64,000 bases of DNA from Amia ocellicauda (Eukaryota; Chordata; Actinopteri; Amiiformes; Amiidae), in the NCBI RefSeq assembly GCF_036373705.1, contig NC_089858.1, positions 17,596,249 to 17,660,248 on the forward strand, given 5' to 3'. A model generated the notes under the pieces. That model ran no database searches. It was given only the letters and a program-made list of their open reading frames with translations, and had not been told where the DNA came from. Made by a program: the position numbers and the translations under genes. The stretch's first letter is position 1, and every line of letters starts with the position of its first letter. Of the stretch, positions 35,925 through 48,018 are shown piece by piece.

Positions 35925-35930
35925 AATAAA
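35925..35930 (+). promoter_or_regulatory. Poly(A) signal AATAAA of VRK3
   Basis: A canonical AATAAA 220 bp after the VRK3 stop is the most likely 3' end signal. It gives a short 3' UTR. Confidence 0.75.
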
Positions 35931-37113
35931 ACCAGACTTTTTTAGCTAGATAGAAATGGGAAGAATGTATCAAAAAAGACACAGACTGAAAGCTTTTCTA
36001 TATTGTTTTTGGTACAATAGACAAAAGAATATGAGGGAGAAAGTCTATTTACTGGTGATTAGGATTTCAAACAAACACTGGTGGGATGTTCCAGTCACTG
36101 TAAAACACGCCTCACAAACTGATACTTTATAGTGCGCCTTTCTCGTGCCTGCACGCTCGCTTTTACACTGTGAATGCTGGGAGATGGCTGTGCTGTCCTG
36201 AACTCACTGCCCTTTTAAACTTGTTTTCTATGGTGTTTTATCGCTTAATTACTGTTAACTTTTGTGGTTTTGGTTTAATACGACTACAATTTTCATAAAA
36301 TTTAAATAAAGTTTAACTTGGAGCTTTTTGTTTTCTTGTGTTGTGTTTTTGTCATTGATTTGTGCTTGTAATGAAACTCACATGCCTTCTGATCCCCTTC
36401 TGCAGCTGCAGCTCTGGGTGAAAATACTCTGTAGTGTTTGTTGTTGTTGTTGAGCTGGTGGCTGTTCACACACAGGTACACTTTTCCTGTAGGCCGTCCG
36501 ACGGGAGCCACAGTCTTATTTGCCGATTGCTGGCCCCTCAGACTGTTGAATTAGACCCTGCTGACCACATTCCTGATATGTAGTCTGTCACTGAGCATGG
36601 CCAGGGACTGCTGCTATCTCAATCTCTGTCTCCGTGCCCTGTTTGCTAGCATGGATACGTATGTGGTGAACCATGCGATTCCCATCAACAGATAGTTGGG
36701 AAAATAGCTGCTTGTTCTGCAATTACTATCTTACCTCCCCCAGGACAGAAATGTGGATTTTAATTTTGAAGAATAAGGGGAGCTGTGTTTTGGTAGAAGT
36801 CGGGGGGAGTTGGTTGCAATTTAATCAAATTAAGGAGTCCTCGCAGGATAAACAGACAAGGGCTGTGTAAGTATTGATAGCACAGTTTTTGGAAGTGGTG
36901 TTGGAAGACCTTTCCTGTTGTTTTCTCTGGCCTGAATGGCGGGGTGACTACAGGGGACGGATGTTGCCAGAATTTCACATTATGAAATGGAAAACAAAGC
37001 CATCTTATGTCTGATCACCCATCTAAATGTGAAGAAAAATAATTTTATTTTATTTAAAATATATGTCCTTGATTTAATTTTGCTATAGCCTACTCAGCTC
37101 GAGTATGATTTGA

Positions 37114-37167
<54 letters not shown>
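37114..37167. repeat. (ATT)n microsatellite
   Basis: About 18 uninterrupted ATT units. Confidence 0.95.
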
Positions 37168-37958
37168 CCCAGCAATTATTGTTAGATGTATTTTGCATTC
37201 CACAACAATACCGCATTTGTCATTAAGAGTTCACAGAGGGTGTGGGAGAAATTACAGACAGATTTGGGGGTTAGTGCAATAAGCTCCGCGGTTAAGGCTA
37301 AAAAAGGTGTTATAAGCAGCTAATCTGACCAGGGGATAATATCGATGGGTCTCCCAGTGAGAGCCAGTGTGTGAGAGCGGGCATGCCTGTGGCTAACGGG
37401 CTGCTGTACTATATTACCCCTCAGTGCGGGAGTAACGGTGTAGGATTTGTCATTCTGCTTATTCTTTACGCCCCCCTTTCCATGTGCCGTGAAGTAATTC
37501 AAAGGGAGGTGACTTTCTCTGGCAGTGCTGCACTGATCCCAGTGTGCGGGCAGTGGCTCCTCGGATGGGAGTTTTAAATACACCGACAAGAGAAGTGTCC
37601 TGTGGCCGTGGATGTGCTCTCATTAGACCGCAGAGACCCGTACCTCGATCGGACCTCTCCAAGTCCGGGCTCAAGGTAAGGGGCTCGTCTCGGTGTGCGC
37701 TGTGGGTCACACTGGTCGTCACTGGCTGGTATTAATCGTTCCTTTTATTGTACTAATTACATTTCATATGAGTTTTATTCCAATCAAACGTTTTCTTAAC
37801 GCTACACGGTGATTATTAACATTTCTAGAACAAGTTTGGCGGTTAGTTTACTAGAATGCATATTGTGTCATTGAAGTACATTTTTAATGCATGCACTTTG
37901 TATCTCTTTTAAAATGTACTTGTTTTTATCCGGCACTAGTAGTCAATATATGCGACTG

Positions 37959-37960
<2 letters not shown>

Positions 37961-37993
<33 letters not shown>
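37961..37993. repeat. (AC)n microsatellite
   Basis: About 16 AC units. Confidence 0.95.
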
Positions 37994-37997
<4 letters not shown>

Positions 37998-40914
37998 TAT
38001 ATAGTGCTTATAACTAATACTGGAAGCTTTACAGTATTTAACTCGTAAAATAACATGACAGTATTGAATTAACATGAAGTATCTGTAATTGTATCTCAAT
38101 AGTAGCTTTTGTTAACGAAGTCAACAAATACAAACGATCGGTATAGGTTAGGTATTTCGCGCATGTGTGTTCTGATACTTTGTAGCAAACCTGAACTGTT
38201 AGAGATTCGAGAATTGGCAGTGGCTTTGAACTTTTTGCTTCATAAATCATTGATGGTAAGTGATGAGGTACTATTACTAATTACTGTTAGTAAGATGGAA
38301 TTAATGATTTAAAAACGTCTGTGTTGTATCAGCTGATACATGGGTGGCCAGCGGTGCCGTGCTGAAAAAAAAGTGTGAACTGTTCCCGTAAGATCCCCAG
38401 TGGGGGATGGAGGGGCAGGATAACGGGACCCTCACACCCACCGGCTGCACTGTGTTGCATGCAGCGACACTGGTTACCAAGACTACAGAGGGCCCTCAGA
38501 AAGCGAGGTTTTCTTTTATTTTGCCTTTGACACAGTAGTGTGTTGAGGAAAAGAAAGGGAGCTCCGAGGCATGCAGCCCGCGATATACAGAGTAATTGGG
38601 GCACTTTTTTTCTCGTGTGCGAGTCTACAGCCATACTTTCAGAAGTAACGTTTCAAATCAATGCAACTGGAAATGGTTTAGTTTCACAAAATTACTTGTA
38701 AAATTAAGGAGGATGCAGAAGGTAAGGGATATAAAAATACATGCCTGCCATAGATTGCATACAGAAGTGTGTGAGCCCAGTTCAGGACATGCCAAATCAA
38801 TTAATTTGCAATATCTTATTAATGTGTCACGCACTAGTCGTGCAACACAGAGGCGTCTGCTTGACTGGAGCTGTAGCTTTGAATGAGCGCTCCCCACAGA
38901 AACCTCCAAAGATTGAATCTAGTGTGCTGAGTTAATACTCCCACTCATGTTTACTATTAATATCCCTCTTATAGTTCATGTACTGCAAGTTTGATCTGGT
39001 GTCAGGTCACTTTATTTCCAGCATTTGCTTCTTTGTGAACACAGGTCTGCATTTGTTGCAGAACCAAACTGTAGGCCAAGATAGCTGTGTGGGTTCACAG
39101 CTGGAACCTGGCAAACACTCTTAGTTAAACACACGCACACACAAGATTATTTATTTTCCCTCTTTTTTTTTTTCCTGAGTCAGAGTAAATGCAGTTTTTA
39201 AAAGGCTGAATGAACCCAGGACCACGTACAGTCCCCAGCTGTTTGCAAACCCTATGGCCCTATGTGGTAGGGACTGATTTGAAATCACGTTTGACCACAT
39301 TCCTCCCAGGCTGGACATTCCAAAAGGCAGAGCTGTGCGACAGATCTGTTAATATTTTCTGGATCTCTCCAGTGTGTCTGGAGTGGAGGGGGCTGTGTGT
39401 GGAAGCAGGTGTCTCCTATGCTGTTTGTTTTGGGCTGCAGCAGACCGCTTTTCCCAGGTTCCTGAAGAGCCCTGGGTTGGGATCTGTGTTACAGCATGAA
39501 GAGTCCTGCTGGTGTACACAGATGGGTGAGATTTAAAGCAGACTAGCTCAAAGACCACAAATGGTGGGGGGAGAAAATGAATGGTTTCTTTGAAGAAATG
39601 AGAAGAAATTGTGGTCATGGCTGCTGTCTTATGATCTAAATTATACAACGCAACAACATGGTACAAGATAGGGCTAGTGCTGCAAACTGTATTGTGAGGT
39701 CACCTCATGTTCTAGAACACCGGTATGCCTCTATCACATCATCACTGTGACTCAGAGAAGAAAACAAGGCAGGCACAGTCTTTGAGTCTGTGGAATAGGA
39801 AGATGAGGCTGCAGTCAGTCCGTACAATGACACTGACTACGAGACCGACATGGACGCACACCTTGGGAATCTAGCCCGTGAGATATCTTTGGAACGCATT
39901 TCTGAATCAGGGATGCAGAGGCACGCCTACGGGCAAAAACAAAAACAACAGCAGTATCATTTTGTGGAAGAAATATCAAACAAACCAACGTGAAATGAGA
40001 AGCTGCCCCAGGCCACTCAAGCGACCCCAGCACATCAAAGTTCTTCCCAGATATCATTGATGTGTTCTGGCAAGCTGCACCGTTTTAGCTGCCTACACAA
40101 ACAGAAACCTCAGATGTGTTTTTGTATGCTGTATATTTCGAGTCCGCCTATATCGCTGCACCGTGTAAAATAACTAAACTTGATCTGCTTCGCTGGATAT
40201 AGTTAGGTTCTGAGATACAAAGGTTGTTCAGGTAAGCGAAATAGTCAGCGATTTTCTAACTCGCAAACTTTGATCACGGACTTGGCTTTTACACACTCAT
40301 TAGAGAGCTAAACTGCTGGTTCCCCGCCACTGATTTATCTGCGTTTGGTCTAGAGGGGCTCAGTCGGTGTGAGACCGAGGTAGGGGCCAGTAGTCAACTT
40401 CGGTCCAGTGGCCCCTGACCTGTCTTGTCAATATGCTCCCCTAAGATAAGCTGGTAAACTGATAAGCAATAAGGAACAGTTTAATTAACAATTATATTAT
40501 TATAATATGCTCATGTGGTTCACTGGGGGATCTGATTATATTTATAACCAGAACCATTCAGCATTTTTTTTTACTGTGAGGATTCCTGTATGAAATGGAG
40601 AAGTCAGTTGTCTGTATTGTAAAGTGGATTATATGCAAGTGCTAGTTTCCCTTTTGGGAGAGTGTTGTTGTGTCTCAGTTCAGTTACTGTTCTCTGGGAC
40701 TTTCAAAATGCTTTAAAAAAATATATATTCTAACTGAGAAGTGTTCATATTTTTTACAGAAACCCCTGCTTAATCAATCTTTGTTTTTGTTTTTCCAGAA
40801 GAGATGGAATGAATGATGACTTTTTAGTGCTTTTCTTTTATATCTTTTGGTGCCTGTTGTTTGTGTTTCAGCGGCCTTGTTAAATGTATTTTGGCACAAG
40901 CCTCCCCACGCGCA

Positions 40915-40918
<4 letters not shown>

Positions 40919-40949
<31 letters not shown>
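40919..40949. repeat. (CA)n microsatellite
   Basis: About 15 CA units. Confidence 0.95.
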
Positions 40950-40952
<3 letters not shown>

Positions 40953-43900
40953 AAAATCCACAGGAAAGAGTCTATTGTATAAAAGAGATAAAACGATGGA
41001 TATCAGTAGAACAGAAGGAAGTGTTTATTTGTGCAGATGTGCCGTGTCCGTGTTGGAGGGAGGGAGCGGTGGTCAAGGCCTGAGTGGTGCCCTCTTTCCT
41101 CTCTCAAGAGCTGCCAATGCGAGGAGGTGCCCTTCCTCCCTCCCCCCGGCGGCAGCCCTCACTTCCTCATTCTCGGGGAGGAATAAGACGCGTCAGTCTG
41201 ACCCCTTCCAGGTTTCGTGAGCTGCCCGTGCAGGATACAATAGCTCCTGGCATACACAACTTCCCAGCTTGACATGCAGATCCCCTTTCATTTTTTAAAG
41301 AAAGCATTATTATGCATATTAGACTGGGGTATCCTCTAATGACATGAAACCTGAACACATCTGCAGAGTAGGGTATTCATGTGATAATAAATAAATAATA
41401 ATAATAATAAAACACCTTCAGGTTATTAGCACCCCATTGACCCGGGCGCAAGGGGGATGTTGCCCGCCTGGGAAGATTTGACATTATTTTAAGCCTGTGG
41501 ATCTGTCTGTCATAAACAGGAGCCTGCAGCTCGGGGGGATGCTAAATCTGCGCAGCAAAAATCTTAGTTGCATCTCTATTTCTTTACTCATCATCCTTTG
41601 AAAAAGACCCAGGGGTGACTACAGATTCCAGTTTCTGGGATTTTAGAGAGCAGTTGATGTTTAGAATTACTTAATTAAACATGGTTACATGTCATTGTAA
41701 CCTGTATGGAAGAATTGGCTTAAATGTCACATAGTAAAGACAAGGGGTAATAGAAGGGGTTTCTGTTAAGGCCAGTGTCCCCTCAGAGCTCCCAGGGACA
41801 GTCAGGGAGAGGAAGAGGGCAAAGAGACCTCCAACTACCTCCCATTCCGCGTGGAGCCCCATTTACTTGCATGAGGTTAGAGAAGCTGATGGTATTAGGT
41901 GTAGGCCGGCTCACGGTTACAGGGCCAGATGCTATTATAGGAGCATAGGCTGAGGCTCCCCTCTCACCTCCATATTCACTCTCTGTGACTGGGCAGAAAG
42001 CCGCGCTGGTGTGTAGCAACCATGCGGTTTCAAGCAGGCATCCCTGCGCTGCACACAGTGGTTGGGCTCTCTGCTTTGTTCGTGTTTTGCAGTTTCGGGT
42101 TGAAGGTCCTGTGACTCTCAGCTCCTTACTTCCCCTCAGCCGTGAGTCATTTGCACCGGAGTCCTCTGTTCAAACCATCAGGAACGGAGATGAGAATGAG
42201 AAACCATTGTGTTGGAATTCCACTGGACACAGGCCCCCTTGTTTTGCCCTGGCAAACTGGTGGAATGTCTAACTACTGTAAATGGTTCTGAAGTGCTCAC
42301 CTGAGAGTGTGAGTGTCTGACTGTGTGTGTGTGTGCGTCTGTGTGTAACCAGAAAGGAATCATATAAGTGGCAAAACCAAGATGCACTTGACTTTTTTAA
42401 ATATTGATTTTTAAGGATAGAACAGAGTATAAACTTCCAGTGTGGGAGAAAATGTCTATGTCATATGAAGAGAAATAAGTTCTGGCCAGCTGTCATTCCA
42501 CTGTCTCTAAGCCGCCTCCTGTGTCTGCCTTGTTTTTGGAGCCTGGCTCAATTTACACAGTGATGACATCACAATGACAGGAAGAGAATGTTCCAGTCTG
42601 CCTTGTAATTAACCGCCTCTGTGGACCTGTCCGTTCCTACTGACAAGAGGGAGAGTAGCCACCGTACCACCAGTTTGTGGGCATGAATATTATTTCAAGG
42701 ATTGTTGAATGGTTCTAGTAATTATATGAATGGTGGAAACCGCACGTAGTGAAAATTATTTTTTTAAATAGCAAGGAGACCAGTTAGTTATACGGTTATC
42801 TGCATTCTTCCTCTATATGGTCCAGGGGAAAGTTGACAGTGCCATCTTCCCCAGCCATCAGGTGGATTGTGCTACAGCTGTGCCCAGAGGACAGGCACAT
42901 GGAAGACAAACCTCTGGACTGGGACAGCACAGCATATGTTGTGTAGCGCTCAAAATGTAGGATCATTTAAAAATTAATGAATGCGTCCCCAGGGAATCAT
43001 TAGCTCCCCTTCTGTGAATACATGTGTCTGAAGCTCCTGATTAATTATTTACTGGAACACTGGGACTATTGGTGGAGAGTTTTTTTCCCCTTTAAAAAAA
43101 CAAAACAAAAGACAGTTCACCGCAGCACTAGTTTAAAAGCAAATTACATGCCTGGCATACAAAGGAACAAAGACAGCAGGGTGAGGGCTGCATGCCTACC
43201 ACAGATAAGGCTTCCTTTAGTGGGGGCTGTGGATGCCTCTGACCTGGGCAACCCACATGCCAGGTCTCATAAACACACTCACCAGGGTGTACGCAAACCT
43301 TATTCCAGCAGTGTGTGTGTGTGTGTGGAGGGAGGGGTTATTTATTCCCCACATTGTTTAAACCTCCATATTTTAATTTGTTTTAAGATCCTCTCTGGGA
43401 TGTTTTACACTTGGCAGACTGAAAAGGACATTATAGGCCTCAGGAAAACTGGAGACTGCAGCACTTTACTGGATCGTTTGGGAGACTTTCTTGCCCATAA
43501 CCCTGTGGGGCTGTGTGTCCTGTACAGCCCCATTCGTCACTGTGTGTGCAATGGCCGACCTGATGAGGTGTAAATGCTCACAACACGTCTGAAGGAAGAC
43601 AGTCTGTTCACTGAGTCTTGACTTGCAAGTGAATATGATCAATGGTGTCTCCTTTTTCTGAGTTAACAAGCAGGCAGATGTTCTGCATTTGTGAACCATA
43701 GAGACATATCCTGTCTATTATTATTATTATTATTGTACATTTATTGTATTACATTTTTATGTAAAAAATCTCCTAACACTTAGTGTCATATTTATATTCT
43801 GGAAATGAGAGAAACATTAGTTGGATGTAATAACGATCAGACAAAACGGCTCATTTGTTTTAAATATCAAGAATTATGCATGTATTACAGTTTAAGAGGA

Positions 43901-45110
43901 GTATTTACACCCTTTTATTCTAAACAATGCCACATGCAAGAAATACTATTCACGACTCATTTGTCAGTGTTAATCTTCTCAGTTTATTGAACACACATTT
44001 ATGCTAGAAAGTGTGGTTTTGCTTTTATGAATTAACTAATTTCATATTCTTTATGTCTATAACTCACGTCCACAGATCTCCCCTTGTGCTGAAAACACTG
44101 CGGATTCGTTTCTCTACACTTGTGTAGGAAGTGCTTGTGTTTAGCTTGCGCTGACTGAAGCTGTTCTGTGTTGCTGAGCTGACTGTAAAAATATATAAAG
44201 TTGTTTTTGAAAGATCAAATGTCGGACCTCCCCGACTGGCTTTCTGAACTGACCCCAAGTCACAGCATAAACATCCCCACAGACGTGTGTGTATGTGTGT
44301 GTGCATGTGTGTGTATATATATATATGTGTGTGTGTGCTGGCTCCAGCACAGAGGGCCTCTGTGTGTGTGCTGTGTGTGAGTGTGTGTGTCAATGTATGG
44401 AATTGCGCCAAGTGGATTAGAGGTTACAGTGCTCGAAGTGGCGACCGTTTTAGTCTCCATGGTGACTATTTTAATGTTTGGGCGACTATAACATTTATTT
44501 GAGCTGCCCACAGACGACCACGTTGTTTTATTTGTCTGCATGTGAGAAGATGCAGCCTTGTTTTCTTGCAGGATCTTTATTTTTATTATTATTATCCCGT
44601 TTGGACAATCCCCCACCTCCTACAGTTTGTGCGCTACACATACCAAACTTAGTACAGTGACTCATCATGATACCTAGTATGTTGCTGGTCATACTAGATA
44701 TGATTAATCATTATTAATACTAAAATGAAAATAATGTTTGAATGTTAAGAATACGTTAAGAATGTTAAGATGTTTTATGGCCAATAGCCAATCAGCAGTG
44801 AGGATTTACTCAGATGTATTTAAAGCAGATGCATTAACGTTCAAATATAATGATATAACGGTCATCATTACAGTACTTCTGTCCATTCCCTAGTATGAGT
44901 AAATCTTTTTTTTGTCATTAATATTGTTGATACTAATAATCATACTCCTCTTCTAATGGAGAGGAAGAGAAATGTCAGTCTGGCTCTCCTCAGTGTCGGA
45001 GCACTCTTTCATTATTGTTTAAGAGAAAACTCACAAGCTCTGCACTTCAGTCTTCTTTTGTTTATTGCATCTGAAAGCTACAACAAAGTGTACAAATAAT
45101 AACACCTATA

Positions 45111-45139
45111 CACCGATCAGCCATAACATTATGACCACC
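45111..45139. repeat. Left terminal inverted repeat of the Tc1 element
   Basis: Starts CACCGATCAGCCATAACAT and pairs with 45967-45992 with about two mismatches in 26 bp. TA precedes it. Confidence 0.92.
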
Positions 45140-45966
45140 TTCCTAATATTGTGTAGGTCCAAACCAGCCCTGACCCGTCGAGGCATGGACTCCACTAGAC
45201 CTCTGAAGGCGTGCTGTGGTATCTGGCACCAAGACGTTAGCAGCAGATCCTTTAAGTCCTGTAAGTTGCAAGGTGGGGCCTCCATGGATCGGACTTGTTT
45301 GTCCAGCACATCCCACAGATGCTCGATTGGATTGAGATCTGGGGAATTTGGAGGCCAAGTCAACACCTTGAACTCATGATTCATCAGACCAGGCCACCTT
45401 CTTCCATTGCTCCGTGCTCAGTTCTGATGCTCACTTGCCCATTGTAGGCGCTTTCGGCAGTGGACAGGGGTCAGCATGGGCACCCTGACTGGTCTGTGAC
45501 TACGCAGCCCCATACGCAACCAACTGCGACGCACTGTGTGTTCTGACACCTTTCTATCAGAACCAGCATTCACTTTTCAGCAATTTGAGCTACAGTAGCT
45601 CGTCTGTTGGATCGGACCACACAGGCCAGCCTTCGCTCCCCACGTGTATCAATGAGCCTTGGCCGCCCATGACCCTGTCGCCGGTTCACCGCTTTTCCTT
45701 CCTTGGACCACTTTTGATAGGTACTGACCACTGCAGACCAGGAACACCCCACAAGAGCTGCAGTTTTGGAGATGCTCTGACCCAGTCGTCTAGCCATCAC
45801 AATTTGGCCCTTGTCAGAGTCGCTCAGATCCTTACGCTGCCCATTTTTCCTGATTCTAACACATCAACTTTGAGGACAAAATGTTCACTTGCTGCCTAAT
45901 ATATCCCACCCACTGACAGGTGCCATGATATCGAGATTATCAGTGTTATTCACTTCACCTGTCAGT

Positions 45967-45992
45967 GGTTATAATGGTATGGCTGATCGGTG
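45967..45992. repeat. Right terminal inverted repeat of the Tc1 element
   Basis: Ends GGCTGATCGGTG followed by TA, the mirror of the left end. Confidence 0.92.
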
Positions 45993-46005
45993 TATATATA
46001 TTATA

Positions 46006-46048
<43 letters not shown>
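46006..46048. repeat. (ATT)n microsatellite beside the Tc1 element
   Basis: About 14 ATT units starting only 14 bp after the transposon end, following a TATATA stretch that contains the target TA. Confidence 0.95.
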
Positions 46049-46579
46049 GATGACATTTGATTTATAATGATTTAATTATATGCGTGATTTATATGTGTTT
46101 GTATTGGTCTGTATGTGTCGTCTATGGTCTTGAATTCTCCTGTATTAACACAAGAGGCCAGGCATTTTTGTGTTCGACTGATTTGAACATGTTTGGTGTG
46201 AACGCAACTTGACAGTGTCAAAATACATCTGGATGCAGAGGTTTTGATGCAACACATTCAAAGACCAATCAGCAGTGAATCACTCATTCGCATAGCCAAT
46301 CAGCAGTAAGAACGTACACGTTTCGAATATGTGCCCTTCCTTTAGATTTAGATGAAAGGTGAAGCACACTATTTCTTAGTGTCCCTGCATGTCATAGGCC
46401 TCTGACAGACAAATCGAGTGATAACACTGTCACCGATGCATATATTAATACTCTTTAACCTGATTTATGTGTTTTGGTTTTAGCAATAGACCTGTTCCAG
46501 GGGTTAACAACTGCCTCTGACAATGTTGTAATCAGGAACACAAGGTCGAAGTATATCTAATTTTCCTGTATATTTACTG

Positions 46580-46849
46580 CTAATTAATCTATTATATGCT
46601 CCTGTATTATATTTTTTGCTCCCTTATGATTTTTTTTGCTCGGGTATGAAACTCTAGTCTCATATTTTATTCCCGCAGGATACTTTTTTTGGTCACATAT
46701 AAAATGTTTTGGTCTCTTATTACACTTTTTGGTTTTATCTGTCATTTTATGGTTGCATATGAAAGTTTTGGTCAGATATTAATCTTGTTAGTCAAATGGC
46801 ATTTTCTGTTCCTGGATGGCATTATGTGTCTGCCCTGCACTATATTTTG
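46580..46849. repeat. Decayed tandem array with a 20-bp period
   Basis: About 13 units of 18-21 bp follow one another, most beginning GTC, GTT or CTC and ending TTTTG or TATG. Clear unit starts are 46599, 46619, 46639, 46659, 46692, 46712, 46732, 46752, 46771, 46791 and 46809; one 13-bp short unit lies at 46679. The core is roughly GTCNNATATNANNNTTTTG. Units differ strongly, so this is an old minisatellite. No protein reading is sustained across it. Confidence 0.7.
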
Positions 46850-46987
46850 TATTTTTTTTTCCATTTTGGGCTCATATTTGCATATAAAATGGGTTATGAT
46901 TTAGAAGCGGCTTAATTACTATTGGGATAGTTTGTACCGTGTGATCAGTTATTATTATTATATAGGATATACTTACTTTACTTCACA

Positions 46988-47037
46988 TAATAATAATAAT
47001 AATAATAATAATAATTATTATTATTATTATTATTATT
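46988..47037. repeat. Self-complementary (AAT)n(ATT)n microsatellite
   Basis: About eight AAT units switch directly to eight ATT units, so the whole 50-bp tract is a palindrome able to form a hairpin. Confidence 0.95.
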
Positions 47038-47533
47038 TAAAATTGTCTGTATACAGTGTTTTAAAATCTGCTTATATTAACTCAATGCTATTTGAAAAAT
47101 GTAGGTAGGTAGTAAAATTACACTATTATTAACCTACGCTTGGCTGTATATTTAGTGAACTTGGAGTAACTGAATTAACTTTTTAGAGGATGCGAAAAGT
47201 GCAGGAATTTTGAACTGAGTGCCCAAAACAGCGCTTAAATTAAACATTTGACCTTTTTTCTGTTGCATTTTTAAGATAGAGGACTTGCTTTTCACAGCCT
47301 GGTTGCAGTGTGTGGGTTTGTTCACTGGATGGCGGTGTGTCTCAAGGAAAAACACAATGTTGGGCACTTTGCTTTTGTTTCTTATCTATTGAAATGGGGC
47401 CTGTTTAGTTCATTAGTCTATTTGTTGTTATTGTGTTAGAATAATAATTTAAAAAAAATGTATTTATTTGGGTAGTTACAAAGTTAGTCAGTTGAACTGG
47501 AAAAGATTTGTAAAGATTATTTACAAACTTGAA

Positions 47534-47545
47534 ATATATATATAC

Positions 47546-47614
<69 letters not shown>
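47534..47614. repeat. Compound (TA)n(GT)n(TA)n microsatellite
   Basis: A short TA run, about 23 GT units and then about 10 TA units. Both flanks are alternating purine-pyrimidine, so the tract is a strong Z-DNA/cruciform candidate. Confidence 0.95.
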
Positions 47615-47999
47615 AAACATTTAAACTCACAAAAGGAAAATTGGGAGGGGGAAAAAACAAGAAACAAACAAAGAGTAAAATGAATAAATGATCCAGCGCA
47701 GGCCTCTCTGTGTGCGTAGCTGCGCTGGCTGGGCTCCTGCTGCGAGTCTCTCCCATTTCTTTCACAGGGATGGATGTAATTATCAAATTACAGCAGGAGC
47801 CGTAGGGCCGCGACCCAGCGTGTACAGTGCGTCAGAGCTCTTTATTTGTGTTTGGGGGGCTGGGCTGCTGGGGGAGGCAGTTGTTTATTGTGATGTGGCT
47901 TGAAGTTCATTCAGCCTGGTGTGTGTGGGAGGGGGGCATGCTGAGACAGGTGTGTCTGGTCACCAGGAAGCTGCAGGAAGATATCAGGCTGGAGTAACT

Positions 48000-48018
48000 G
48001 TCTGTCTGTCTGTCTGTC
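48000..48018. repeat. (TCTG)n tetranucleotide repeat
   Basis: About five TCTG units. Confidence 0.8.

Larger units (their letters stand above)
35931..45110. other. Gene-free stretch right of VRK3
   Basis: No exon with family resemblance was seen on either strand. Longer reading frames, for example 43022-43573, are unsupported. A block at about 37540-37675 ends in a good donor (CTCAAG followed by GTAAGG at 37676) and is moderately CpG-rich, so it might be an alternative first exon, but nothing connects it to a gene. The rest is spacer or intron with microsatellites. Confidence 0.5.
45111..45992 (-). mobile_element. Internally deleted Tc1/mariner element with both terminal repeats
   Basis: The element is bounded by near-identical terminal inverted repeats beginning CACCGATCAGCCATA (45111 onward, and the reverse complement ending 45992), each flanked by a TA target. 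It is 882 bp long. On the minus strand the N-terminal helix-turn-helix part reads from about 45851 ([23 protein letters not shown]) down to the first catalytic motif AWSDES near 45385. It then jumps directly to FKVLTWPPNSPDLNPIEHLWD (about 45370), which carries the final acidic residue. The second catalytic Asp segment is missing and the frame shifts at the junction near 45375-45383. This is a non-autonomous deletion derivative that could in principle still be moved by a full transposase elsewhere. The minus-strand frames also carry substitutions and a stop near the start. Confidence 0.93.

Noticed and set aside
43022-43573. A 183-codon plus-strand open frame
   Set aside because: It includes a lysine run from an A-rich tract and a valine/cysteine run from a GT repeat, and has no family resemblance.
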